Shown here one piece after another: positions 1-9,764 of a stretch of DNA of 39,435 nucleotides. Each line of letters opens with the position of its first letter. Position 1 is the first letter of the stretch. The notes under the pieces are model-generated. The model had not been told where the DNA came from. It ran no database searches and was given only the letters and a program-made list of their open reading frames with translations. The position numbers and the translations under genes are program-made. The stretch lies in the NCBI GenBank assembly GCA_958451615.1, contig CAUDQR010000022.1:1-39435 (forward strand). The letters run 5' to 3'. Source of the stretch: an uncultured Collinsella sp. (lineage in GTDB: Bacteria; Actinomycetota; Coriobacteriia; Coriobacteriales; Coriobacteriaceae).

Positions 1-118
1 TCACAGTCCCCCCGGCCCCTCAGAGCATTATCGGTGCTCTTGGTGCGTGCTGGACTGCCCGCTGACGCGAGTAAAGGTATGAACGCCCCGCCCCAACCCA
101 GCTAACAAAGGAGCTGAT
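1..118. other. Upstream region of leuS
   Basis: This short stretch holds no gene that I can support. A 6-bp inverted repeat (AGAGCA at 22-27, TGCTCT at 35-40) lies in it with no T-run after it, so it is not a convincing terminator. I looked for a T-box (GGGTGG-type antiterminator) because leuS is a common T-box target and saw none. The window begins too close to judge the promoter. Confidence 0.4.
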
Positions 119-2695
119 ATGTGCGATTGCACAGATCATAAGGATGAGATCCCTGCCTACGACGCGCAGGCCATTGAGTCCCGGTGGATGAAGGCCTGGG
201 AGGACTCCAACCTCTTTGCCGTCGACACCGACGCCAGCAAGCCCAAGAAGTACGTGCTCGAGATGTTCCCGTATCCGTCGGGCGATCTGCACATGGGCCA
301 CGCGCGCAACTATACCATCGGCGATGCCATGGCCCGTCAGGCCCGCATGCGCGGCTACGATGTGCTGCACCCCATCGGCTTTGACGCCTTTGGCCTGCCC
401 GCTGAGAACGCCGCCATCAAGCACAACACGCAGGCTGCCGCCTGGACGTACAAGAACATGGACCAGGCTCTCGCCACGATGAAGCGTATGGGCTTTTCCT
501 ACGATCTGGATCGCATGGTCAAGACCTGCAGCCCCGATTATTACCGTTGGGGTCAGTGGATCTTTGAGAAGTTGTGGGAAAAGGGCCTGGTCTACCGCAA
601 GAAGAACCCGGTCAACTGGTGCCCCACCTGCAAGACCGTTTTGGCCAACGAGCAGGTAACCGAGGGCAAGTGCTGGCGCTGCGGCACCGAGCCCGAGAAG
701 CGCGACCTGGAGCAGTGGTACTTCAAGATTACCGAGTACTCTCAGGAGCTGCTCGATGACCTGGAGAAGCTCCCCGGCTGGCCCGAGCGCGTCAAGCAGA
801 TGCAGGCCAACTGGATCGGTCGTTCCGAGGGCGCCGAGGTCGACTTTACCCTGTGCGACCAGGATGGCGAGCCCATCGAGGGCGACGAGGGTAAGATCAC
901 CGTCTTCACCACGCGAGCCGACACGCTCTTCGGTGTCTCCTTCTTTGTCCTGGCTCCCGAGTACGCGCGTCTGCACGAGCTCGTCGAGGGTACGGAGTAC
1001 GAGGAGGCTGTGACCAAGATCGTCGAGGACTCCAAGCATATCTCCGCCGTCGAGCGTGCCCAGGGCACCCTCGAGAAGCACGGTGCCTTTACCGGCCGCT
1101 ACGTGGTGAACCCGGTCAACGGCGAGAAGGTCCCCGTGTGGGTTGCCGACTACGTTGTTGCCGACTACGGCACCGGCGCCGTCATGGCCGTTCCCTGCGG
1201 CGACCAGCGCGACTTTGAGTTCGCACGCAAGTATGATTTGCCGATCGTGCCGATCATCCTGGACGATGACGACCGCGCAGCCGTCGAGGCTAACGGTGAG
1301 ACCATCGATACCTTCCATGCCGAGACCGTCGACTGGGATTGCGCCCATGCTGCCGAGGGCACGCTGGTCCAGTCCGGCAAGTACACCGGTATGCGCGGCG
1401 GCAAGCACTCCGAGGGCGAGGCTGCGATCGTGGCCGACCTCGAGGCCATGGGCTGCGGTCGTCGTAAGGTCGAGTTCCGTCTGCGCGACTGGCTCATCAG
1501 CCGTCAGCGCTATTGGGGCAACCCCATCCCGGCAATCCACTGCGAGCACTGCGGCATCGTACCCGTGCCCGAGGACCAGCTGCCGGTGACGCTGCCCGAG
1601 AACCTGGACCTGGGCGCCGGCGAGACCCTCGCCGAGTGCAAGGAGTTCTACGAGACCACCTGCCCGGTCTGCGGCCGCCCGGCTAAGCGCGAGACCGATA
1701 CCATGGACACCTTCACCTGCTCCAGCTGGTATTACCTGCGCTATACCGACCCGCACAACACCGAGCTGCCCTTCTCCCGCGAGGCCGCCGACCGTTGGAT
1801 GCCCGTCGATAACTACATCGGCGGCATCGAGCACGCTATTCTGCACCTGCTCTACAGCCGCTTCTTTACCAAGGCGCTTCGCGACCTGGGCCTGCTGAGT
1901 GTGGACGAGCCCTTCACTAACCTGCTGTGCCAGGGTATGGTCAAGGACGAGAACGGCGACACCATGTCCAAGTCCAAGGGCAATGTCGTGCCCCCGAGCT
2001 CGGTCATCGAGCCCTACGGCGCCGACACCATGCGTCTGGCGATCCTGTTTATCGCCCCGCCCGAGAAGGATTTCGACTGGGACCCCAAGGCCGTTGAGGG
2101 CGCCAACCGCTTCATCAAGCGCGCCTGGCGTATCGTTTGGCAGCTCGTCCAGTCCGGCGACGCCAGCGTGGCTTTCGACAAGTCAGCGCTCGACGAGGTT
2201 GCGATGAAGCTCTATCGCGAGCGTCACCGCACCATCGCCAAGTGCACCGAGGACTTCGATCGCGGCCAGTTCAACACCGCCATCTCGGCCGTCATGGAGC
2301 TCGTCAACGCGGCGAGCGCCTACCTCAACGCCACTGAGGTCGCTTTCCGTGACAAGGCGCTGTGCTACGGCGTGGCTAAGGATATCGTGAGCGTCCTTGC
2401 CCCCATCTGCCCGTTCTGGGCCGACGAGCTGTGGCATGAGGCGCTCGGCTGCGAGGGCAATGCCTACACCGCCGCCTGGCCCGAGTTCGACTTGGCCGAG
2501 TCCATCGAGGACACGGTGCAGATCGTCGTCCAGGTGCTCGGCAAGGTCCGTGGCCGCATCGACGTCGCCCGCGACGCTTCCAACGAGGAGATGCAGGCTG
2601 CCGCCGAGGCCGCCGTCGCCAAGTGGCTCGAGGGCAAGACGGTCGTCAAGGCCATCTGCGTGCCCGGCAAGCTGGTCAACCTGGTGGTCAAGTAA
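119..2695 (+). CDS. leuS: Leucyl-tRNA synthetase
   Basis: Cytoplasmic class Ia aminoacyl-tRNA synthetase that charges tRNA-Leu with leucine. The 858-residue length is normal for bacterial LeuRS. The HIGH-type signature is HMGH at residues 58-61 within [15 protein letters not shown], and the KMSKS-type signature is MSKSK from residue 616. Between them lies the CP1 editing insertion, with TTRADTLFG and the downstream [10 protein letters not shown] segment. Two Cys pairs (168-171 CPTC, about 186-189 CWRC) form a zinc-ribbon-like module, and a second set (475-478 CEHC, 515-518 CPVC) lies before KMSKS. The start ATG is preceded by AAAGGAGCTGAT. It is a stand-alone gene followed at once by a strong terminator. 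Confidence 0.98.
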   Translation: MCDCTDHKDEIPAYDAQAIESRWMKAWEDSNLFAVDTDASKPKKYVLEMFPYPSGDLHMGHARNYTIGDAMARQARMRGYDVLHPIGFDAFGLPAENAAIKHNTQAAAWTYKNMDQALATMKRMGFSYDLDRMVKTCSPDYYRWGQWIFEKLWEKGLVYRKKNPVNWCPTCKTVLANEQVTEGKCWRCGTEPEKRDLEQWYFKITEYSQELLDDLEKLPGWPERVKQMQANWIGRSEGAEVDFTLCDQDGEPIEGDEGKITVFTTRADTLFGVSFFVLAPEYARLHELVEGTEYEEAVTKIVEDSKHISAVERAQGTLEKHGAFTGRYVVNPVNGEKVPVWVADYVVADYGTGAVMAVPCGDQRDFEFARKYDLPIVPIILDDDDRAAVEANGETIDTFHAETVDWDCAHAAEGTLVQSGKYTGMRGGKHSEGEAAIVADLEAMGCGRRKVEFRLRDWLISRQRYWGNPIPAIHCEHCGIVPVPEDQLPVTLPENLDLGAGETLAECKEFYETTCPVCGRPAKRETDTMDTFTCSSWYYLRYTDPHNTELPFSREAADRWMPVDNYIGGIEHAILHLLYSRFFTKALRDLGLLSVDEPFTNLLCQGMVKDENGDTMSKSKGNVVPPSSVIEPYGADTMRLAILFIAPPEKDFDWDPKAVEGANRFIKRAWRIVWQLVQSGDASVAFDKSALDEVAMKLYRERHRTIAKCTEDFDRGQFNTAISAVMELVNAASAYLNATEVAFRDKALCYGVAKDIVSVLAPICPFWADELWHEALGCEGNAYTAAWPEFDLAESIEDTVQIVVQVLGKVRGRIDVARDASNEEMQAAAEAAVAKWLEGKTVVKAICVPGKLVNLVVK

Positions 2696-2724
2696 GCACT
2701 GCGCGCTTAACTGACGCATAAAAG

Positions 2725-2759
2725 ACGAGGGGCGATCCGGTTGGGTCGTCCCTCGTTTT
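2725..2759 (+). terminator. Rho-independent terminator of leuS
   Basis: Long GC-rich stem ACGAGGGGCGATCC paired with GGGTCGTCCCTCGT, followed by TTTT. It lies 29 bases after the leuS stop. Because the next gene converges on it from the minus strand, the hairpin could also serve that gene. Confidence 0.9.
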
Positions 2760-2799
2760 GTGTTGTATGACCTGCTTAGTCAGTGCGTCGCACCGTCTT

Positions 2800-3372
2800 C
2801 TACGGGATGTGTACCAGGTCCCTAAAGTAAACGTTGCCTGTTGCCTCTTCGAACATCCAAATGTTGAGGTAGATGTCGTTGAGGTCGTTGTTCACATCAA
2901 AGTCCGGGTCGTCGAAGGTGCCTACAAAGGTGAGCATGGCGGTCGCTTCTTCGCCTGCGGCGACGGGCTGGCGCATGCGTACGTCGCGGACGACACCGTT
3001 GACGTAGGCATAGGAGTCCACATCGCCAAACATCATGTCGACACCGGTATTGTTGGTCACCGTAAAGACGAGCGCGGCGTCGCCGTAGCCATCCGTGTCC
3101 TTGCCCACGCAGATAACATGGACGTTCTCGTCTGCCTCAAGGTCGATGGGGAACTGTTCTTGGGGGTCGGGACTCAGGCCCTGGGGATCGACGATGTCTT
3201 CGTTTATTTTGTCGAAGCTTTCCGATGGCGTCGTTTTCTCGATGGCTTTGGTGCTGCCAGGGTTCGGTTCGCATGTTCCGGTTTTGCCATTCGTGTTGCC
3301 GCAGCCTAACAGGGCCAACGAGCACGTTGCGATGGCGAGCGCAGTTATGCAGGGGGTGCCTAGACGTTTCAT
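2800..3372 (-). CDS. Putative lipoprotein with an Ig-like (DUF4352/DUF5067-type) domain
   Basis: A 190-residue secreted lipoprotein of unknown function. The N-terminus has Lys-Arg, a hydrophobic stretch and a lipobox LLGC with the modifiable Cys at residue 24, followed by a polar low-complexity linker. The rest (about residues 75-190) reads like a small beta-sandwich: ALVFTVTNNTG, then AGEEATAMLTFVG, which resembles the DUF4352/DUF5067 class of surface lipoproteins. That family call is by pattern only. The start is supported by AAGGAGG a few bases upstream on the minus strand. It is the only minus-strand gene in the first 30 kb and sits between leuS and the rimP operon, so it looks like an independent accessory gene. 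No clear promoter was seen. Confidence 0.75.
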   Translation of the reverse strand: MKRLGTPCITALAIATCSLALLGCGNTNGKTGTCEPNPGSTKAIEKTTPSESFDKINEDIVDPQGLSPDPQEQFPIDLEADENVHVICVGKDTDGYGDAALVFTVTNNTGVDMMFGDVDSYAYVNGVVRDVRMRQPVAAGEEATAMLTFVGTFDDPDFDVNNDLNDIYLNIWMFEEATGNVYFRDLVHIP

Positions 3373-3634
3373 GTGTGCCTCCTTGCCGTAGAGGATTTGG
3401 AATGGTTCGTCGTTGCGCGACTTGCTGGCTGGCTTGTTGCAGAATGCCCCTTAGCGTAAGACTGATCGATAGGGGCTCGGGGAGGAATGCCCTTGGGGTC
3501 CGAACGGGCCTGTGGAATGGGACGCATGGCCCGTTTTGGGGCTGTTGAGGGTGCGCCGCATGGGGTTCCTCGACCAATTGTCCTATTCTTGTGGAGAAGC
3601 TGTGCGCACGCTGACCTGCAGATTCGTACTGTGC
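3373..3634. other. Divergent intergenic region, lipoprotein / rimP operon
   Basis: No gene is supported here. A long + frame runs through it into rimP but lacks recognisable protein character and a ribosome-binding site. An 8-bp inverted repeat (AACGGGCC 3503-3510, GGCCCGTT 3528-3535, then TTTT) with a 17-base loop is visible. Its role is unknown, because no + strand gene lies upstream of it. The operon promoter follows at 3635. Confidence 0.4.
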
Positions 3635-3663
3635 TTGCACGTTTCCGCAGCTATTGGTATAGT
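3635..3663 (+). promoter_or_regulatory. Promoter of the rimP-nusA-infB operon
   Basis: The -35 box TTGCAC (3635-3640), a 17-base spacer and the -10 box TATAGT (3658-3663) form a near-consensus sigma-70 promoter, with an extended -10 TGG just before TATAGT. The predicted transcription start is near 3670, giving a leader of about 70 bases that contains the hairpin at 3692-3721. Confidence 0.8.
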
Positions 3664-3691
3664 TTGCTTGCAAATGAAGTTGTAATTGAAA

Positions 3692-3721
3692 GAAGTGGGG
3701 TTTCGGCCCCGCTTCTTTTTT
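3692..3721 (+). terminator. Terminator-like attenuator in the rimP-nusA leader
   Basis: Stem GAAGTGGGG (3692-3700) pairs with CCCCGCTTC (3707-3715), with a 6-base loop and then TTTTTT (3716-3721). It has the full form of an intrinsic terminator. It lies between the operon promoter and the rimP start, with no + strand gene upstream that it could end, so it most likely attenuates this operon. In Bacillus subtilis NusA is known to autoregulate through a NusA-dependent terminator in the leader of its own operon. The same logic here is inference. Confidence 0.75.
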
Positions 3722-3741
3722 GTATGGATGGAGGTGCCGCA

Positions 3742-4236
3742 ATGGTCAAGACCAAGACCGAGCAGGCGATCATCGACGCGCTCGAGGCCGTCGCTCCCCA
3801 GTACGATGTCGACATCGTCGACGTCGAGCTCGTGGGTGCCACCAAGGCCCCCTGCGTGCGCGTGCGTATCGAGGGTGCCGAGGGTCAGAGCCTGTCGCTC
3901 AATGACGTCACGGCCAACACCAAGTGGGTCGGCGATGTGATTGAGGAGCTCGATCCCATCTCTTCGAGCTATACGCTCGAGGTGTCGAGCCCGGGTATGG
4001 CGCGCCCGCTGCGCCGCCCGTGCGACTTTGCCCGCTTTGTGGGCGAGAACTGTGAGCTCACCTCCACCGCCACCGAGGGCCGTCGCAAGTACGCCGGCAA
4101 GATTGTCGCTGCGACCGAGACTGACGTGACCCTCGAGCTCGAGAACGGCGAGTCCGTCACCCTCGATTTCTCTGATGTTAAAAAGTGCAAGTTGAAGCCC
4201 ACCTACGACTTCAAGCCCGCGAAGGAAGGAAAGTAA
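3742..4236 (+). CDS. rimP: Ribosome maturation factor RimP
   Basis: A 164-residue RimP (YlxS/DUF150) protein that assists 30S subunit assembly. It shows the expected two-domain layout: an N-terminal alpha/beta domain with VDVELVGATKAPCVRVRIEG, the family signature YTLEVSSPGMARPLRRP, and a C-terminal SH3-like barrel ending LDFSDVKKCKL. I chose the ATG at 3742 because GGAGG (3730-3734) lies 7 bases upstream. An in-frame ATG at 3724 is possible but would sit directly after the leader T-run. It is the first gene of the operon, and nusA begins one base after its stop. Confidence 0.95.
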   Translation: MVKTKTEQAIIDALEAVAPQYDVDIVDVELVGATKAPCVRVRIEGAEGQSLSLNDVTANTKWVGDVIEELDPISSSYTLEVSSPGMARPLRRPCDFARFVGENCELTSTATEGRRKYAGKIVAATETDVTLELENGESVTLDFSDVKKCKLKPTYDFKPAKEGK

Positions 4237-4237
4237 G

Positions 4238-5485
4238 ATGGCAGCATCCGACATGATGTCCGCCCTGATGGAGCTTTGCCAGGAGAAGCACATCGACCAG
4301 CTCTACCTGATCGACCGCCTGGAGCAGTCGCTCGCCAAGAGCTATGCCGAGATCTTGCATCTTGAGTGGGGCGCCAAGGTGACCATCGACCGCACCACCG
4401 GCAAGATCTACGTCTACCGCCTGGAGCCGATCGACGATTCCATGGACGAGGAGGGCAACTTCACCGAGTTCGAGGAGATCGACGTCACCCCCAAGAACAC
4501 GAGCCGCATCGCCGCCCAGCACGCTAAGGCCGAGATCAACGCCATCGTGCGCAACTCCGCCCGCGAGCAGATCTACGAGGAGTTCTCCGGCCGCATCGGT
4601 GACCTCATCAGCGGTACCGTGCTGCAGTCCACGCCCGACTTCACGATCGTCAAGATTCGCGAAGGCGTCGAGGCCGAGCTTCCGCACTTCGATCAGCGCC
4701 GTTACGAGAACGAGCGCAACGAGCGTCCGATGGGCGAGCGCTACCTGCACAACCAGCATATCAAGGCCGTGATCATTGACGTTCGCGACCCCAACTCCAA
4801 CCTGCAGCCGGTTCGTGGCGAGCACAGCCGTCCGCCGATTGTCATCTCCCGTACCCACCCCGAGCTCATGCGTCGTCTGTTTGAGCAGGAGGTGCCCGAG
4901 ATCTATGAGGGCACCGTCCAGATCAAGTCGATCGCCCGCGAGCCCGGCCAGCGTTCCAAGGTCGCTGTCCACTCGCTCGACGACCGTCTGGATCCCGTGG
5001 GTGCCTGCGTCGGCCCCAAGGGCAGCCGTGTTCGCGCTGTCGTGGGCGAGCTCCGTGGCGAGCGCGTCGACGTCATCCTGTGGGATGCCGATCCTGCCGT
5101 CTACGTCGCCAACGCCCTGTCGCCCGCTAAGGTCACCCGCGTCCTCATCGACGAGGAGAAAGCCTACGCCGGCGTCATCGTGCCCGACGACCAGCTGTCC
5201 CTTGCCATCGGCAAGGAGGGCCAGAACGCCCGCCTCGCCGCGCGCCTGACTGGCTGGCACATCGACATTAAGTCCGAGACGCTTGCCGCCGACATCCTCA
5301 AGAACGTTCCCGTTCACGAGGAGCCCGCCGCCGACCTGATCGGTGACGAGGAGGACGAGGACGTCCGCCGCTGCGAGTACGTGTCCGAGGACGGCATCCA
5401 GTGCCGCAACCAGGCCCGTCCCGGCTCCCGTTTCTGCGGTGTCCACGACACCGACGCCTTCGATGATGCGGAGGACCTGATCTAG
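4238..5485 (+). CDS. nusA: Transcription termination/antitermination factor NusA with a C-terminal Cys/His motif
   Basis: Binds RNA polymerase and nascent RNA to modulate pausing, termination and antitermination. The 415 residues contain the N-terminal polymerase-binding domain (about 1-125), S1 (about 130-200, ISGTVLQ...TIVKI), KH1 ([24 protein letters not shown] and [14 protein letters not shown]) and KH2 ([21 protein letters not shown]). The last 35 residues carry C379-x9-C389-x10-C400-x2-H403, a compact zinc-binding-like motif not part of textbook NusA. Translation is coupled to rimP with a one-base gap, and AAGGAAAG lies in the end of rimP. The ylxR and L7Ae-like genes often found between nusA and infB are absent. 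Confidence 0.97.
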   Translation: MAASDMMSALMELCQEKHIDQLYLIDRLEQSLAKSYAEILHLEWGAKVTIDRTTGKIYVYRLEPIDDSMDEEGNFTEFEEIDVTPKNTSRIAAQHAKAEINAIVRNSAREQIYEEFSGRIGDLISGTVLQSTPDFTIVKIREGVEAELPHFDQRRYENERNERPMGERYLHNQHIKAVIIDVRDPNSNLQPVRGEHSRPPIVISRTHPELMRRLFEQEVPEIYEGTVQIKSIAREPGQRSKVAVHSLDDRLDPVGACVGPKGSRVRAVVGELRGERVDVILWDADPAVYVANALSPAKVTRVLIDEEKAYAGVIVPDDQLSLAIGKEGQNARLAARLTGWHIDIKSETLAADILKNVPVHEEPAADLIGDEEDEDVRRCEYVSEDGIQCRNQARPGSRFCGVHDTDAFDDAEDLI

Positions 5486-5494
5486 CGCGCGGTC

Positions 5495-5555
5495 GCGCCG
5501 GGCAGGTCCCGGCGCATCTCCCACGCTCGTTCAGTCTCTAGGCACCCAAGGTGCC
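5495..5555 (+). other. Two hairpins in the nusA-infB gap
   Basis: The 91-base gap contains a perfect 8-bp stem GCGCCGGG/CCCGGCGC (5495-5502 and 5508-5515, 5-base loop) and a second stem GGCACC/GGTGCC (5541-5546 and 5550-5555). Neither is followed by a T-run, so termination is unlikely. An mRNA processing or stability role is possible but not shown. Confidence 0.5.
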
Positions 5556-5576
5556 AGAAAGGGTAGGTGAAGTCAT

Positions 5577-8291
5577 ATGGCAAAAGTCCGTGTGTCCACC
5601 CTGGCCAAAGAGTTCGGCATGACCTCCAAGGAACTGATGGGTCATCTCGCCGATATGAAGATTCCCGCTAAGTCCGCTTCCTCCACCTTGGAGGACGCTT
5701 ATGTCGCCATGGTCCGCAAGCAGCTCGCCTCGGTGATCGAGGCCCGCGCTCAGGAAGTCGAGGCCGCCAAGCAGGCCGAGGAGCAGGCAGCTGCCGCCGA
5801 GGAAGCCGCACGCGCTGCCGAGGCCGAGCGCGAGCGCATCGCCGCCGAGAAGGCCCGCGAGGAGGAGCGCCGCCAGTTTGCCGCAGCCCAGGCTGCCGAG
5901 GAGGCTGCCCGCGCCGAGGCCGAGGCCAAGAAGAAGGCCGAGCAGGAGCGCCTTGCCCGCGAGAAGGAGGAGGCTGCCCGCGAGGCCCAGCGCCGCGCCG
6001 TTCCCGCTTCCGACTCCGGTTCGCGCTTCCGTTCGCTGCTCGACCAGATCGCCGCACAGGAGACCGTGCTCAAGGAGAAGAAGGACGCCGAGGACAAGGC
6101 CAAGGCCGAGCGCGCCGCCGAGCGCGGTAACCGTCGTGGCGGCAACAACGACCGCCGCGGTGGCCGTCGTAACGATCGCAACGCTTCCGACAACAACTCC
6201 GAGCGCAACGCCTCCGAGAGCCGTCCGCACAGCCATCGCACCAACGCCAGCAACAACGTCGCTGCCGGCATGGACTTCCCCAACCCCGATAAGCAGGGCA
6301 AGGGCAAGAAGCGCAAGGGCGGTCACAACAACGAAGAGGACCACTATAGCCGCATGGCTCGCGAGGCCGAGGAGTACAGCCGCGAGAAGGTGCTCGAGGA
6401 GGCTCGTGCTGCCGTCGAGGAGGCCTCTCGCGAGTCCACCGGTCGCCGCAAGAAGCGCAAGGAGAAGCGCGAGCGCGAGGCTGCCAAGGCTCAGGAGGAG
6501 CGCAAGATAGAGGAGGCGCTGGCCCAGGGCGTGAACCCCGAGGAGCTCGACGCCATCAAGGTCTCCCAGGGCGTTACCGTCCAGGAGCTCGCCGAGGCCC
6601 TCGACGTTCCGGCCAACGACATCATCAAGCGCCTGTTCCTGCTGGGCACGCCGCTCACCATGACGCAGTCCATGTCCGACGACCTTGTCGAGCTCGTTGC
6701 CGACGACCTGGGCCGCCAGATCAAGATCATCACCCCCGAGGAGGAGAACACCTTCTCGTTCTACGACGATCCCGCCGACCTTAAGCCGCGCGCCCCGGTC
6801 GTCACCGTCATGGGCCACGTCGACCACGGCAAGACGAGTCTCCTCGACGCCATCCGTCACACCGGCGTCGCTGCCGGCGAGGCGGGCGGCATTACGCAGG
6901 CCATCGGCGCTTCGCAGGTCATGATCAACGACCGCAAGATCACCTTCATCGACACCCCCGGCCACGCCACCTTTACGGCCATGCGTGCCCGCGGCGCCAA
7001 GGTGACCGACATCGTCATCCTGATCGTGGCTGCCGACGACGGCGTCATGCCCCAGACCATCGAGTCGATCAACCACGCCAAGGCCGCCGGCGTTCCCATC
7101 GTCGTCGCCGTCAACAAGATTGATAAGCCGGGTGCCAACCCCGACCGCGTGCGCCAGGAGCTCACCGAGTACGGCATCATCCCCGAGGAGTGGGGCGGAC
7201 AGAACATGTTCGTCAACATCTCGGCCAAGCAGAAGATCGGTATCGACGACCTGCTCGAGACCGTCCTGCTCCAGGCCGACGTGCTCGAGCTCAAGGCCAA
7301 CCCCGATACGTTCGCTTCGGGCAACGTCCTCGAGGCTAAGCTCGACAAGGGCCGCGGCTCGGTTGCCACGGTGCTCGTGACCCGCGGTACCCTGCACGTG
7401 GGCGATACGCTGGTCGCCGGCCTTACCTACGGCCGCGTCCGCGCCATGCTCGACCCCAAGGGCAACGCCGTCACCGAGGCCGGTCCCTCCGACGCCGTCG
7501 AGATTCTGGGCCTGCAGTCCGTCCCCAACGCCGGCGATGAGTTCCGCGTGTTCGAGGACGAGCGCGAGGCTCGCGCCCTGGCCGACGAGCGTTCGCTCAA
7601 GGCCCGCATCGAGGAACAGAGCCGCGTGAAGCATGTGACGCTCGAGAACCTCTTTGAGACCATCGCCGACGCCGAGGTCAAGGAGCTCAACCTGATCATC
7701 AAGGCCGACGTCCAGGGTTCTATCGAGGCCCTTCAGGACTCCCTCGACAAGATGGACCAGTCCGAGGTGCGCATCAACACGATCCACTCCGCCGTTGGCG
7801 CCATCAACGAGACCGACGTCGTTCTGGCCGACGCCTCCAACGCCATCATCATCGGCTTTGGCGTCCGTCCCGACGGCAAGGCCCGCTCCGCCGCCGAGCG
7901 CGAGGGCGTCGAGATCCGTTGCTACGACGTCATCTACAAGTGCCTCGAGGACCTCGACGCAGCCCGTATCGGCATGCTCAAGCCCACCGAGGTCGAGGTT
8001 TCCACGGGTACCGCGACCGTTCTGGACACCTTCAAGGTGCCCAAGGTCGGTATCGCCGCCGGTGTCCGCGTCGAAGAAGGAGAGATCGCCGCGACCGATT
8101 CCGTGCGCCTGGTGCGCGACGGCATCGTGGTCTTCAACGGTAAAATCGCCTCGATGCGCCACTACAAGGACGAGGCCAAGAGCCTCAAGAGCGGCTCCGA
8201 GGGCGGTATTGGCCTGGAGAACTTCCAGGACATCAAGCCTGGCGACACCATTGAGGGCTACCGCATCGACCAGGTTGCCCGTACCGAGTAG
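5577..8291 (+). CDS. infB: Translation initiation factor IF-2
   Basis: GTPase that positions initiator fMet-tRNA on the 30S subunit and promotes subunit joining. The 904 residues begin with an IF2_N module ([27 protein letters not shown]). A long charged Ala/Glu/Arg linker, predicted helical, runs to about residue 310, with an Asn/Arg/Gly-rich stretch near 180-225. A second IF2_N module ([22 protein letters not shown]) precedes the G domain. G motifs: GHVDHGKTS from residue 413, DTPGH, NKID and SAK. Domain IV closes the protein near [22 protein letters not shown], a typical IF-2 C-terminus. The SD is weak (AAAGGGTAGGTGA). rbfA follows after 11 bases. Confidence 0.97.
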   Translation: MAKVRVSTLAKEFGMTSKELMGHLADMKIPAKSASSTLEDAYVAMVRKQLASVIEARAQEVEAAKQAEEQAAAAEEAARAAEAERERIAAEKAREEERRQFAAAQAAEEAARAEAEAKKKAEQERLAREKEEAAREAQRRAVPASDSGSRFRSLLDQIAAQETVLKEKKDAEDKAKAERAAERGNRRGGNNDRRGGRRNDRNASDNNSERNASESRPHSHRTNASNNVAAGMDFPNPDKQGKGKKRKGGHNNEEDHYSRMAREAEEYSREKVLEEARAAVEEASRESTGRRKKRKEKREREAAKAQEERKIEEALAQGVNPEELDAIKVSQGVTVQELAEALDVPANDIIKRLFLLGTPLTMTQSMSDDLVELVADDLGRQIKIITPEEENTFSFYDDPADLKPRAPVVTVMGHVDHGKTSLLDAIRHTGVAAGEAGGITQAIGASQVMINDRKITFIDTPGHATFTAMRARGAKVTDIVILIVAADDGVMPQTIESINHAKAAGVPIVVAVNKIDKPGANPDRVRQELTEYGIIPEEWGGQNMFVNISAKQKIGIDDLLETVLLQADVLELKANPDTFASGNVLEAKLDKGRGSVATVLVTRGTLHVGDTLVAGLTYGRVRAMLDPKGNAVTEAGPSDAVEILGLQSVPNAGDEFRVFEDEREARALADERSLKARIEEQSRVKHVTLENLFETIADAEVKELNLIIKADVQGSIEALQDSLDKMDQSEVRINTIHSAVGAINETDVVLADASNAIIIGFGVRPDGKARSAAEREGVEIRCYDVIYKCLEDLDAARIGMLKPTEVEVSTGTATVLDTFKVPKVGIAAGVRVEEGEIAATDSVRLVRDGIVVFNGKIASMRHYKDEAKSLKSGSEGGIGLENFQDIKPGDTIEGYRIDQVARTE

Positions 8292-8302
8292 GGGGTAGCG
8301 CT

Positions 8303-8713
8303 ATGAAGCAAACGCAGGCAACCCGCCGTTTGGGCGAGCAGCTTCGCGAGAAGCTCGGTTATATCCTGCTCTTTGAGGTTTCCGATCCGCGTCTCGACCT
8401 GGTCACCCTGACCGCGGTCGAGGTCGCGGTGGACCGTTCGTTCGCGCGTGTGTATGTGTCGTGCGACGCGAGCCGCTACGACGAGGTCATGGAGGCGCTC
8501 GCCAGCGCCAAGGGCCGCATCCGTAGCCTGCTGGCCCGCTCGCTCGATTGGCGCGTCACGCCCGAGCTCGATTTTCGCATCGATCGCTCGACCGATGAGG
8601 CCGAGCGCATCACGCGTGCGCTGGAAAACGTTCCCGCCACGCTTGCGATCGAAAAGGACGAGGACGGCTATCCAATTGCGGATGCCGCCCAGGAGGCAGC
8701 TTTAGATGAGTAA
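8303..8713 (+). CDS. rbfA: Ribosome-binding factor A
   Basis: Small KH-fold protein (136 residues) that binds the 30S subunit for late 16S rRNA maturation and cold adaptation. Typical features are TRRLGEQLREKLGYILLFEVSDPRLDLVTLTAVEVAVDRSFARVYVS and the C-terminal TPELDFRIDRSTDEAERI segment (family: P-x-L-x-F-x-x-D-x-S). The position right after infB is the classic one. Its stop overlaps the next start by 8 bases (ATGAGTAA), implying translational coupling. Confidence 0.95.
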   Translation: MKQTQATRRLGEQLREKLGYILLFEVSDPRLDLVTLTAVEVAVDRSFARVYVSCDASRYDEVMEALASAKGRIRSLLARSLDWRVTPELDFRIDRSTDEAERITRALENVPATLAIEKDEDGYPIADAAQEAALDE

Positions 8714-9749
8714 TTCCGCCGACCTTGCATCGTGCGAGTCTGCAGATATTCAGCGACGCATCCTTGAGCTCATCGAGGGTGCGTCCTCCATTGCGATTTC
8801 GGGACATACGTCTCCCGATGGCGACGCCCTGGGCTCCGTGCTGGGCCTGGGCCTCTCGCTTAGGAAGTTCTTTCCCAACAAGGACATTGCCCTGCTGCTG
8901 GCAGACGATGACCCGGTTCCGCGCATCTACCGCTTTATGGAGGGTGCCGACCGTCTGGTGCCGGCATCTGCGTATACCGGCAATCCGGACCTGTTCATCT
9001 CGGTGGACGTGCCGGTCGTCGAGCGTCTGAACAACTCAGCCGAGGTGCTCCGCCGCTCGTCGCATGTGGTGTGCTTCGATCACCATCCGGCGCGCGAGGA
9101 ATTTGCCGAGCTGAGCCTGAGGTGCGTCGATGCCGCAGCCTGTGCCATGATCATCGACCGCTTTTTGGACAATTGCGGCATTGTGGCTCGCGATGGTGTC
9201 GCGACCTGCTTGCTGTGCGGCCTGGTGACCGATACCGGTCGTTTTCAGTATCAAAACGCCGATGCCGCCGCGTTCCATGCCGCCTCGCGCCTGGTCGCTC
9301 ACGGTGCCGATCCGGCGCGCGTTGCGCTCGAGGTCTACCAGAGCATGCGCGTAGAGTTCTTACATCTCAAGTCCATCGTTATGGGCCGCATCAAGACAGT
9401 GGCGCACGGTCGCGTGGCATATAGCTACGCGTACCAGAGTGACCTTGAGGCCTGCGGCGTCACTTCGGACGAGTGCGACGGCCTGGTCGATGTTGTGCGT
9501 TCGGTGATGGGTGTGGAGGTCTGCCTGTTCCTGAAGGGCATTGAGGGCGATACCAAGGTACGCGGTAACCTGCGCTCCAAGGGCGACCTCAATGTTTCCG
9601 AGATCGCTGCTGCTTTTGGCGGTGGCGGACATCCCGCTGCCGCTGGTTTCTCTAACAACGGAACGATTCTCGAGACGCTCACCGCGGCACTCCCCATGCT
9701 GGCCGAGCTGGTAGGGGAGGATCCCGCTTCGGTGACCGTCGAGCTCTAA
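8706..9749 (+). CDS. nrnA: DHH/DHHA1 family phosphoesterase (NrnA-like oligoribonuclease / pAp phosphatase)
   Basis: Predicted metal-dependent phosphoesterase that degrades very short RNA oligonucleotides and, in NrnA homologues, dephosphorylates pAp. The 347-residue protein has SGHTSPDGDALGS (residues 32-44, metal-binding DGD), the DHH box CFDHHP near 123, TDTGRFQYQN near 177, and the C-terminal DHHA1 domain with GNLRSKGDLNVSEIAAAFGGGGHPAAAGF. rbfA-nrnA-truB-ribF is a common order in Gram-positive bacteria. The nrnA label rests on family and context. A c-di-nucleotide-linear-dinucleotide phosphodiesterase role is possible for close relatives. Confidence 0.88.
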   Translation: MSNSADLASCESADIQRRILELIEGASSIAISGHTSPDGDALGSVLGLGLSLRKFFPNKDIALLLADDDPVPRIYRFMEGADRLVPASAYTGNPDLFISVDVPVVERLNNSAEVLRRSSHVVCFDHHPAREEFAELSLRCVDAAACAMIIDRFLDNCGIVARDGVATCLLCGLVTDTGRFQYQNADAAAFHAASRLVAHGADPARVALEVYQSMRVEFLHLKSIVMGRIKTVAHGRVAYSYAYQSDLEACGVTSDECDGLVDVVRSVMGVEVCLFLKGIEGDTKVRGNLRSKGDLNVSEIAAAFGGGGHPAAAGFSNNGTILETLTAALPMLAELVGEDPASVTVEL

Positions 9750-9764
9750 CATTTTGGATGGTAC

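Noticed and set aside
1..118. T-box riboswitch before leuS
   Set aside because: No T-box sequence or specifier/terminator architecture is visible in the bases available.
3487..3741. N-terminal extension of rimP by 85 codons
   Set aside because: It would cross the promoter and the leader terminator, has no SD, and RimP homologues start near the ATG at 3742.
5770..6130. Tandem repeats in the infB linker
   Set aside because: The repetitive look comes from Ala/Glu/Arg-rich coding with biased GC-rich codons. No fixed-length repeat unit was found.
5538..8162. Long minus-strand open frame opposite infB
   Set aside because: It is the antisense shadow of infB, with repetitive Gly/Leu/Ala/Asp composition and no family match.
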